36,599 bases of DNA from Chromera velia (Eukaryota; Sar; Chromeraceae), in NCBI GenBank assembly GCA_018398765.1, contig JAHBMJ010001044.1:1-36599 (forward strand), given 5' to 3'. Under the pieces are notes generated by a model. That model did no database searches. It was given only the letters and a program-made list of their open reading frames with translations, and was not told where the DNA came from. Both the position numbers and the translations under genes were made by a program. Numbering within the stretch: the first letter of the stretch is position 1; each line of letters begins with the position of its first letter. Positions 15,639-24,908 of the stretch are shown here, piece by piece.

Positions 15639-16811
15639 AGAGAGAGAAAGAAAACAACCTACTTCGCCTCAAGCGTCCCTGCAGCTCAAACTTCACTGCA
15701 CTGCATCTCACGACAAGATAAGAAACCCAAAAATTACTAGACACAGTGAACAGTAAACTAGGAAGAAGTGGACAACTTAGTCTTATTTCCCAGTTTTCCA
15801 CGTACAGTGAGAAAGCACTGATCACTGCCGAACTGCAGCCTTTGTTAATTATCACAGGGGATAAAAGAGAAACGATTCCATAATTTTGACCACAAGTAAG
15901 CTTGATTTTTGTTTAAAAATTAATTTTCAAAAGTTAAAACGGATTTGAAGGAGACGGATTTTTTTTCAATCCATGTGTCACGTTTTTTTTGTATCTTTTG
16001 CCGGGGTCTTTGCCCGAACTACCATGGTAGTGGTAGGCGCCCGTGGGCCCCCAAGTTACGTTCCATGGTTACCAAAGTGACGGAGACTCACCGCCTCCCC
16101 AAGGGGCCCGGTAGTAACTCCTAACCATACTGTGTACCAGTTGCCATGTTTGAGATCAAATGGTGCCGCTTAACACTGGGTGTCATGGGCCGCCTTGATG
16201 TTGTAAGCGCCTTCAAATACCTTTCTCACTCTAGGTAAATGGATGTGAACGGAACTTGCATGTCATGCCCCGGTTAGCCAGAGCCTGGCTGGTGGCTCGC
16301 CGGCTTTAACCGCAATAATACAATACAATACTATCAATATTTGTACCTAGTCATTATTAATGAGTAATTCTAGACTTTCCAGTTAATTTAAATTTATATA
16401 TACACAAGGCTGTATAATCAAAATTGATTAAATATAATCACTTTTTTCATATAAGTTGATTAATTATGATTGAATATTTTAATTATTTTTATATTGCAAA
16501 AGTGTGATTCTTAATAGTCTAACCTAGTCTTTAATGCGTGTTTTGAAAACAATTGTTACTAATTCTAGCACTAATTATAAAGCAATTTTGTCTTGAAGTC
16601 ATAATTATTGGTCTATACTGGTGCTTATAGTTTCAGTAGCCGAAAAGGTATCTAGTTTCACTGCATGGTACATACTTTTGCATTTACATCTTGTTTGTTT
16701 CTACTCAAACCTGAAGTTACTTTATTCAAGCTTCTACATTGCTTTAACTGAGTGTTCCAGCGGCACCCAGCCTAGCATCCAGCCTTGTTTTCATCACTAA
16801 AACCAAACTTT
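15639..16811. other. Intergenic DNA; possible old transposon or SINE remnants
   Basis: No gene seen. Around 16020-16140 is a GC-rich segment with a CTACCATGGTAG palindrome. Near 16260-16330 a self-complementary segment (CCGGTTAGCCAGAGCC ... GGCTCGCCGG) is followed by an (AATAC)n tail, as in some non-LTR retroelements. Both are weak calls. The last ten bases are the target duplication of the next element. Confidence 0.35.
16802..16811. repeat. 10-bp target site duplication, left copy
   Basis: ACCAAACTTT, repeated exactly at 23730-23739, directly outside the ends of the Mutator-like element. Confidence 0.85.
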
Positions 16812-17437
16812 AGTGCTAGGAAAAGGTTCAAGGTTCAAGGTTCACTTTGAAGTAATGAACCTGAATCAGGTTCAAAAACAGGTTCAAAAACAGGTTCACT
16901 TTAAATTAATAGAAACCTCATTTTTTTATGTTATTTTATGTCTTTAAATTAGGCTTTAATGCATTTTTAGAACGTTTTATTATAGAATCTATGCCTTAGT
17001 AGTGTTTTTAAATAGTTTAAATCAATAATTACGCTCACATTAGGTGCTAGTCTCAAGTTATTCACTGTTTATAGTCGAAAATTAGTAATCAAAAAGCCTG
17101 AAAAAATTGGAAAATGCCATAATTAAATTTATATGATCGTATCAATCATGATAATTTAGTCAACATAAGACCGTCACAGCGTTTCTTTCTTTTTTTTATC
17201 TGCTCACCGGTTGCCCCGCAGCCCCGCGACATATTAGATTGAACCGGCTGGGGACAGTTGCTGTACGCGTGGCTCCGGCTCCTTATTTCACCTATATAGG
17301 CCGCGGGCGGCGCAGGCCTGGCCGGCTTTGTGCCAGTGGCCGCGCGTCTAGCCTCCAAAACAGGTTTAAAACAGGTTTAACAGGTTCGACAGGTTCAAAA
17401 CAGGTTTAACAGGTTCACTTTTCTAGATTTGAACCTT

Positions 17438-17442
17438 TTCTC
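17438..17442. repeat. 5-bp target duplication of the LTR retrotransposon, left
   Basis: TTCTC here and at 23704-23708. The uninterrupted second copy of the target element reads CCTTTTCTCAATGAACC, which confirms the site. Confidence 0.85.
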
Positions 17443-17736
17443 AGAATAAACTAAGTAGCTCAGTAATGGGCAGAGATCATGATCAGAAGAAGTGTCAGTC
17501 CTCAGTCAATTACACAGAACAGATAAATCAAATGAATCCTGTGAAAACTCAATCGCATGGAAAATAAATCGCTCGAAATGTGCACATGCATGGATCAACT
17601 CACGCGATTATTCGACCCACGGCGAATAATCGTCCCGCGCACAAGATGCGCATAAGAGGCCCCAGTCTGGCCCAAAGCACGGCGCAGCGTGGCGGCAGTA
17701 CCCCGCGGCATGGTAGCAGTACCCCGATCTTCAACT
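17443..17736 (-). repeat. 3' LTR of the copia-type element
   Basis: This 294-bp repeat is about 95% identical to 23410-23703. In the element's orientation (minus) it begins AGTTGAAGATCG and ends TTTATTCT, so it lacks the common TG...CA termini. It is GC-rich in the middle. Just upstream in element orientation is a purine tract, CAGAGGGGGGGAG, a typical polypurine tract for plus-strand priming. Confidence 0.9.
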
Positions 17737-17956
17737 CCCCCCCTCTGGTGACTCATCGAAGAGGAGTTGACAGACTAAAGAACAGCCGTATGCTCTAACT
17801 AACTGATCTAACTATAAAGGCTTAACGGGGTTGTCCATTCACCACAAAATCCTTCGGCTATGTCACATTAAGCTTTTTCCATTTTGTCAAACCGTCAGCA
17901 AGCTGCTCACTCTCTCCAGACACATGCTCGGTTGCGACGTTCATTCCATTCAATTC

Positions 17957-19315
17957 TTAAATGCACCACTTCCAAATTCCAGTGAGACCTTGCTCTTTCT
18001 TACTCACACCTGCTTCTGTCTGTCCAAGAGAAGTTGCACTGTCTGAAAACAAACGAACACGCAGAGAGGAAAAAAGGATCCGAAGAGAACGCACAAGCAT
18101 CGGAAATCTCTTCAGACCAGCACGGATCGCAAGAAGCTCTCCATCTGGAGCTGACAAGACCAGGCGCTTTTCTTTGTGTGTGGCCCAATCCAAAATATTC
18201 AACCAACACCACAAAGACTAAGACCAATCAGCGAGTTGAATGATCACAGTAGAACGAGCGGAGCATGTCTTTCCTCTGAAGCCACTGTCCACAAATACCC
18301 GCAATTCAGGGTTATACACGGCAACAAAGATGAGTTCTTTCGGAGACGCTGCGTGCATGCGAATCAGCGTGATAATAACAGCAAGGTGACGCTCAGTCGG
18401 AGTCTTACTGAAAGAGGCCAACTCACTAGCAGTAAAAGCAAGATCAAAACGTAGTCTGGCAAGCCAGGCAAGACGATCGATCCATTTCAGATACTCCCCT
18501 TCCAACGACATGTCAATCTCATCAGGCTCAGAAGGAGAGAAATCACTGCCTACCACTACCCCGCTTGACTTGCTCCTTGGAAGAGAAGAGAGAGAGACAT
18601 AACCATTCATTCCCTGATAGACTCGATTATCAGAACGTCTGACATTAAATCCCACTTGTTTTTGAGGTGTATCCTTCAACAATTGTGCTTCATCCATTTC
18701 GATTGGCCCTTTTTCTGCAATTTGTCTGAGAGTAGCGAGAGGGTCAGGTGAAGCAAGCGGAACGTCATCGACGTGCTTCGAAAGAAGACCATCGCATGGC
18801 ACATGCTTCACTTTTGTGATGGATGAATCATCAGCAGTTGTAGGATGAGGCAGAAAATGAGAAGGTCGAACAAGAGCAAAAGTGTTTTCCATCAATTCCC
18901 CCCAACCCAGTCGAATCAGAACACGGTAAAAGAAACGAGCAAAAATCAGAGGAGCGTCTTTCAAACCGTAGGCAGCTGCCTGCAGAAGATACACAGCACC
19001 TGCCTTCAGTCCCAAACGAAGAGCAGCAGGAGGCAACCATGCAGGCATCCTGATACCGATCCGTCTGACGCTGGATGGAAGGCGAGCTTAGAGGAACACA
19101 CAAGTGATGTCTGCAAAAGCAATCTGCCAGCTCATTGTTAAAGCAAAAACAAAAAGAATACGAATCGAAAAAACGGCTGGTGTCCCTGCATAAGTTTCGA
19201 CTGTCCGGCGATCAAAAAACTTGTTGCCAGCCAGGCAGAGACGAGCTTTTGCTTTTCGTGTAGCTCCTTTCACGAACTTCCATGTCATTACCCAAATCAG
19301 CGGAATGATTGTCAA
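17957..19315 (-). pseudogene. Copia reverse transcriptase and RNase H (broken)
   Basis: The reverse transcriptase starts around FVKGATRKAKARLCLAGN, equivalent to the KARLVARG motif of copia enzymes. It continues through LQAAAYGLKDAP and the catalytic KHVDDV (YVDD in most relatives). RNase H follows: Asp in FVDSGFRG, Glu in DGELLAI and Asp in LFSDSA. All segments share one frame. That frame is interrupted by TAA at 19090-19088 and TAG at 18220-18218, each a one-transition change from a sense codon. A frameshift separates this block from the upstream linker. Reverse transcription and removal of the RNA template would be its role in an intact element. Confidence 0.85.
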
Positions 19316-19511
19316 GAGATTGTATGCGTGACTGTCTTTCTTTACTTCTTTCCCATATGCAGAAAATCGTTCCCACTTCCCGATCTCCCTGTCCCCCGCT
19401 TCGTTGAATTTGCCTTCATAGTTGCATTAACATGTGTCTTGCCTGTCTACTCAGGACCATCTTTCTCAAGACAAGCAATCTTTCTATCGACTGTCTGCTT
19501 TGCTTTCGCAG

Positions 19512-20282
19512 CTATCTCAAAAGAGTGACCAAAGCAAGGAAAAGAGATTCATTGAGACGAGCAAAACACACGCTTTCTTCATCACAGGAGAAAAAGTCAT
19601 GTTGACGTCGGCAGCAAGGAGAAGACAAAGAAGAAGAAAAAGAAGAAGAGGAAGAGGAAGAAGAGGAAGAAGAAACAGAAGAAAGAGAAGAGAGAGAAGG
19701 TTCCACTTCTTGTGCCTCGGCAGGTCCTTCCTCGTCTGACTCATCAGGACCAAAGAGATCGGATTCCATGAAGAGAGAGGCAAGGTCGGATTCTTCTGCA
19801 ACCTCAGCCGGCTGATTAGCAGGAGCTGCAGGAGGATCAGATTCTATCATGTGAATGACAGCCTGAGGAATCTTTTTTTTGTTTCTCTCCTTCTCTAAAT
19901 CAAAAAGATTTGTCAATCGATCAGAATGCACTTTCTGCGAGTTCTGTGCATCTGGTAGTCCCAACTGGTATCCTGTGACCTCCCCCCCCGAATGACGAAT
20001 GAGGGACACAGACACAAAGCCAGCAGGTGTGCGAAAAAAACAACAAACGGGATAAAGCACACCATTCACTGAGACCAGTGCACAGGAATGAAAAGAGTTA
20101 GAAGATGAAAGAAAAGGAACAACAGGTGGATCCCTCCCCCCCAATGCACCCCCCCCCAATGCAGCCTCCCCGCTCTGTGCTACTTGAGTCCCCTCAACTT
20201 CAGGAAACTCATGAACGACTGTCTTGGAAGGACCTTGAATGGATGGATGCATAGAGCCGCGTATGCGTGAGACAACAAATGA
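19512..20282 (-). pseudogene. Acidic/Ser-rich linker between integrase and reverse transcriptase
   Basis: This frame continues the integrase frame after a TAG at 20285-20283. It is rich in Glu, Asp, Ala and Pro and holds a Ser run (about 20, encoded by TCT/TCC repeats). Such poorly conserved linkers are usual in copia polyproteins at this position. No domain is recognised. It ends in TAG at 19514-19512, followed by a shift to the reverse transcriptase frame. Confidence 0.6.
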
Positions 20283-21290
20283 CTACAGCCCTGACTGCGT
20301 AAACACACCAGGACTTGCATGTTTAATGTCTTTGGTGTTCGTCTTGACGGCACTCAACCAACGAAAGCGAACGGTGCACCACTCAAACACAACAGACTCA
20401 GAACGAGAAACAGCAAAAGCAAAAATACCAAAACGACCGTGAGGACGGATGGACTTGACTCGTTCAGTGGGAGAAAACATAACAGGGTCACCGGGCATGA
20501 GAGAAATGTCTGGCACTTTACCCGTTGAGACGTGCAAAGGAGACGCCTTCCGGTAGGTAGCAGTGCGGTTATATGCCCATTCAATACAAAGGCAGAGAAG
20601 AGGAACAAAACGCAAAGGAAGGCCCTAAGTTGTAATAAGAGAAGCCATACCAGAACGCAAAACTATCCACCACTTCTCTATTGGACCGCGAGAAGAATGA
20701 GAAGCAAACAGACAAACGACCGTGCCCACACGATCAAGAACTGCATGGACATCTCCCTTAACAATGCCCTTTTCGTTATCACAGCGAAGAAGCTTGAAGG
20801 CACCGTGAGTGAGATTCCACTCATTCACGAAGAGAAGCAAGTCCTTGCCTACCCGAGAAGGAGACGGACGGCACTGCACAACCCCCGAACGGAGATCGAC
20901 AAGAGCAAAGAAAATCAACCTGCCATATAGAGTCGAACCATATACAGGGTCCAAATCTGAGAGAAACATCAGATCCATCCATCTTTCTTCTAAAAAAGAA
21001 TGAGGAAAGGAAGACTCGGGATCGGAAGGATCACGAGAGCGGAAAGACTTGTTTACAGCATGAACTCGATCACACGAGACACACCAGGGAAGCACAGAAA
21101 GAAGCTTTCTTTTTGGAATGGAAAGAAACTGAGTGTTGCCCTGCTCCTTCCATGTGTCGATTAAACGAAAAAGAGAGGGATGGATGTATCTGTAATGCTG
21201 CATGAGGATAGAGTTTTGTACAGACACAGGCACATGAATTGCGTCAAGTAGAAACGGACCAGAGGTGTCCGGGCCTTGACGTGTGCGGGC
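20283..21290 (-). pseudogene. Copia integrase (broken)
   Basis: An N-terminal His/Cys zinc-binding pattern is visible (HYRYIH ... PWCVSC). The core follows with Asp in WMDLMFLSD, Asp in LLRCDNEKG and Glu in RGPIEKWW, matching the DDE order of retroviral-type integrases. After a TAG at 20627-20625 the same frame continues as AYNRTATYRKASPLHVSTGK and a C-terminal DNA-binding part (GDPVMFSP). An intact enzyme would insert element DNA at target sites, here leaving 5-bp duplications. Frame relative to the upstream gag/protease block is shifted. Confidence 0.85.
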
Positions 21291-21544
21291 AGCAGCAGCA
21301 CGATCGATGCGAGAAGGGACCTATATGAATGTAAGAAGAGAGAGTCAAAAAGAACAAAGTGAATGCAGCGGTAATTCTATTCAGACGAGGTCCTGCCTTT
21401 CTCTATTCGCTCCAGCCCTTATATGTATTCACCCCGCCACCCATTGCTGGCTCCGTTGTGGTTCAAAGGGTATTCACAAATCGGCTGACTTGGCATTCAG
21501 AGAAAGCACAGAAGTTACGGCACTCGAAGTCCCCTCAGTTCTAT

Positions 21545-23341
21545 TCAGAACCCACTGACCCTTTGCGCAAGAACGGAAGTCATGAAAGGAAAGTCTGCGC
21601 TCGGAGAAGCGCTCGTGAGCTTGGCCTTCACGATGTCTCTGTTGGAAGTCATAATTGCCGCATACCCAGACAAGCGACAGATCTGTGGAATCGACAAGAG
21701 CACGTGCTTGGCCCCGGGGTAGTCAGTGAGATTCCCCACGAGACGAACCACGGACTCATGACCCGCAGCCAGTGAAATCCGAACCTTGATGATCACTCTC
21801 TTGTTGCAGATCACGCCCCCCTCCTCTCTTACCCCAAAAGCCTCCGTGTACATGGACCGATGAGGCCATCGGTACACAATGCACTCAGAAACCTCTGAGA
21901 GAGGAAAGAGAGAGAAGGAATACTCGGTGTCCATGTAGAGCTTGATGCCGTTGTCGGTGTTTAAGCGGAAAGCAACCTCCTCTCCAAAATCGTTGGAGAG
22001 AACGAAGGCCATCCGCACGCGTTCGTAAGAGGTGTTGAACCCATCTGAGTCTCTCTCACCGAGTTCCATGCAGTGAAAGAACCTGGCGATGAACTGCTCT
22101 TTGTCGAAGTCGGTAGCCTGCGAATCCTCAACAGTCCTATCCTCGTCCTCCTCTTCTTCGTCATCCTTAGTATCTCCATCTCCTACGTGTGCACGTCGGA
22201 CACGCTGCTGTGAGTGCTTCTTCTTCTCGCCCTTCTTGTTTTCCTTCCCCCCAGTCATCTTCAGGTAGGTATCCGCAACGGCCTCAGCAAAGCGAGCAGA
22301 AGAGAAAGACTTCCCCCCCTTTCGCTGCTGAGAACCAGAGCCACCAGAGGAAGAAGAGGAGCTCATCTGCCCCCCGCCCCTCTGACGGTCTCCTTGGAAT
22401 CCTGCCCAATACCTTCGCTTCTTCTTGTCCTTGTTGATCTGCCATCCCCTGTACTTCTTAGAAAAGTTCTCCAACTTGTAGATAGTCTCCTCCGACACCT
22501 GGTGGAGGTTCAACTGGGTAGTGTCGAGCAGACAGGCCGTCTCCGCAATGGCTGCCTCTAGTCCGTTGGGCATGGAGATGTTCGGGGAGGTCGGCACGGT
22601 AAAATTCTTCGTGGTGGTCCCGTTGGAGACAGAAAGCACACCGAAGGTCACAGAAGGAATCCAAACGTTCTGGTTGATCCGATCCATTGAATCGAACCTG
22701 CCCAGAATGTCTGCAATGAACTCCTTCTGGAAGGTGAAAGAGGATCTCACCAGCTTATCCTTCCCGTCTACCTGTTTGGTGCCCCAGGACGCAGCAAGCT
22801 TCCGGATATCATCAGGAACACACTTCTAAAAGCGGATGCCAAGAAGTCTGTCAGAAAACTTCAGGCCCACCCTGTCCAAGGAAGCGACATCGTTGATGGA
22901 AGAGAAGGCGTTCATCGACTCACGAAGAGACAAAGAGTTCTTCGACGCAAAGACAAAAAGAAACCAGAAGGCATCAGCCAGAAGCTCATACTCTCGGTCT
23001 CCATCGATCTTCTTGTCAATGCTCTCAATAACATCCACGTAAGTCTCAGTCGCCCACTTCCTCATCTTAGTGAGGTACGCTTCATCAGTGTCTCCGGACG
23101 CCTTCGCAGGAGCTCGCTTGGTGGCATCAGCAAATATCTTTTCGATAACTGAATACAAAGCACTGTCTACATCAAGAAAGAGAATACAAAGTGATGGTCC
23201 AATGTTTGACAAACCAGACAGGGAAGCAATGGAGTTTACCCGCAGTCTGAGAACTTTGGCATACGACTGTATGCTTTTGTAGTCAGTCCGTGAAGGTGGC
23301 CTCTCGGAGGTCCAGGTGATCTTGACCTCCTTGGCAGACAT
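21545..23341 (-). pseudogene. Copia gag and protease region (broken)
   Basis: The frame starts at ATG 23341 (MSAKEVKITWTSERPPS), 69 bases inside the 5' LTR. One TAG (22828-22826) interrupts it, then the same frame runs to 21545. The first part is a helical gag-like region. The middle is basic and Gly/Ser-rich (about 22180-22440), taking the place of a nucleocapsid, though I see no CCHC knuckle. The last 200 residues look like a copia protease. KLYMDTEYSFSLFP resembles the active-site strand but has DTE instead of DS/TG, and GAKHVLLSIPQICRLSGY resembles the conserved copia protease end. The changed active site suggests lost proteolysis. Confidence 0.75.
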
Positions 23342-23409
23342 CTCTACATATTCAGGAAGCGAAGGGAAAGGAATGACTGGAGCTTGGATGAGAGCTTACT
23401 GTTAACCGC

Positions 23410-23703
23410 AGAATAAACTAAGTAGCTCAGTAATGGGCAGAGATCATGATCAGAAGAAGTGTCAGTCCTCAGTCAATCACACAGAACAGATAAATCAAAT
23501 GAATCCTATGAAAACTCAATCGCATGGAAAATAAATCGCTCGAAATGCGCACATACATGGATCGACCCGCGCGATTATTCGACCCACGGCGAATAATCGT
23601 CCCGCGCACAAGATACGCATAAGAGGCCCCAGTCCAGCCCAAAGCACGGCGCGGCGCGGCGGCAGTACCCCGCGGCATGGTGGCAGTATCCCGATCTTCA
23701 ACT
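23410..23703 (-). repeat. 5' LTR of the copia-type element
   Basis: This 294-bp repeat pairs with 17443-17736. Fourteen differences were counted by eye and all are transitions. In element orientation it lies upstream of gag and should carry the promoter. Confidence 0.9.
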
Positions 23704-23729
23704 TTCTCAATGAACCTTTTCCCAGCCCT

Positions 23730-23739
23730 ACCAAACTTT
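23730..23739. repeat. 10-bp target site duplication, right copy
   Basis: ACCAAACTTT, identical to 16802-16811. Confidence 0.85.
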
Positions 23740-24908
23740 TATGGTCTATCTCCGTTTAGTTATATACCCAATATATTTAGTGATTATGTCTTGATTATGT
23801 CAATATATTTTTTGATTATACAGCTTTGTATATGCATATTTGTATCTGGTTTTGTACATAGTCTCAGCCAATCACTAAATCAATCATAATCCGTGCATGC
23901 ATTAATTAGAAACCTAAATTTTATTTTGAACTAAAATAAAGAAATCACACATCCTAGATTGAGGATATAATCTCCTAAATATAATCTCATGAAAAGACAA
24001 ATTGAGATATGTATGCATTCAATAAGTGAAATCGATTGAATCAACCAGATTCGGGTACCACTGAATCATTTGGAGTGTAAATTGGAGACAGAAAAAGGGC
24101 TGCGAAGAGATCTGTTTGCTCTGCCGCTCCCCTCTCCCCGTCTTCGCGCCATGCACTAGGCCATGCATGCATTCAATTGACTTTCTTTTCATCGAGGCCA
24201 CTCACGCACTCTCACGAAACAGACGCAATACACAGCTGTTCCCTCCCCTCCGCTCTTCAAATAATCTCACAGTGCGCCTGGCTCGCTGACGAGACAGGCT
24301 GCCGACGAAACACACCCACCCACCCAACCTCTCCATGCCGAAGCTCGTAGATCGGCTCCTTGTTGTTGTTATCGATCACCCCTTCAGCATTCTTACTTCA
24401 CACTTTTGTTTTCTACGTCTTTGAAGAAAGCTCGAAGGCATGACTCCTCACTCTTAAATTTCGTTGATTTGATGTGAGGGGAAGAAACGGCGGGCCCGCC
24501 ACCCTCCATGGCATCATGAGGACAGATGGGTCGAGCGGGACATTGAAGGAAAACGAGAACAAGAATACAGAACACGACAACGCAACTACTTCTTTCCTAC
24601 ATGAAGAGAGAGACAGCGGGACAGACGAACTTCATTTCCCTCTGCTCTGCTCACACACCCACACACACGCACACATGTCTCACTCGCTTCACATGCATTT
24701 TCATTTTCATACAGGAACATGAAGTTCGTCTCGCGGAGACGGAAAGATATTCCTTTAGGCCAGGCAACCAAGTGAACTGTACAGAATGATCGTTGTCACT
24801 CACATGCACCCCACACCCTACTGAGCCCTTCCACCCTTTCCCCATTCCCATTTCTTGTCATTCACTCATCTCTCCCGTCAGCTCTCACTGCCGTGTTCTT
24901 TTCATTCC
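23740..24908. other. Intergenic DNA, 3' side of EGF-domain gene
   Basis: AT-rich to about 24180, then mixed. No convincing exon. An inverted repeat (ACGAACTTCAT at 24626-24636, ATGAAGTTCGT at 24719-24729) with about 80 bp between arms includes a short CA repeat. Confidence 0.4.

Larger units (their letters stand above)
17443..23703 (-). mobile_element. Ty1/copia-type LTR retrotransposon (degenerate), 6.26 kb
   Basis: Two 294-bp LTRs bound an internal region whose domains, read on the minus strand, are gag/protease, integrase, reverse transcriptase and RNase H. Integrase before reverse transcriptase is the copia order (gypsy elements have the reverse). The 5-bp duplication and polypurine tract agree. 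The frame is broken by at least five in-frame stops and two frameshifts, so it is not autonomous now. I see no TGG-starting tRNA primer site next to the 5' LTR; a half-tRNA primer, as in some copia elements, is one explanation. Confidence 0.9.
16812..23729. mobile_element. Mutator-like non-autonomous element (copy 1), split by an LTR retrotransposon
   Basis: The element proper is 16812-17442 plus 23709-23729, about 650 bp without the insertion. It starts AGTGCTAGGAAAAGGTTCA and its end, read on the other strand, starts AGGGCTGGGAAAAGGTTCA. These short, imperfect terminal inverted repeats are followed by many internal GGTTCA motifs in both orientations. A perfect 10-bp duplication flanks it, in the 9-11 bp range typical of Mutator-like elements. 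It encodes no transposase. A second copy lies at 30771-31890 and lacks the retrotransposon. Relative to that copy, this one is missing about 460 bp near 17220-17235. Confidence 0.8.

Noticed and set aside
15130-15855. Minus-strand Thr-His repeat protein
   Set aside because: It is produced by the TG/TATG microsatellites.
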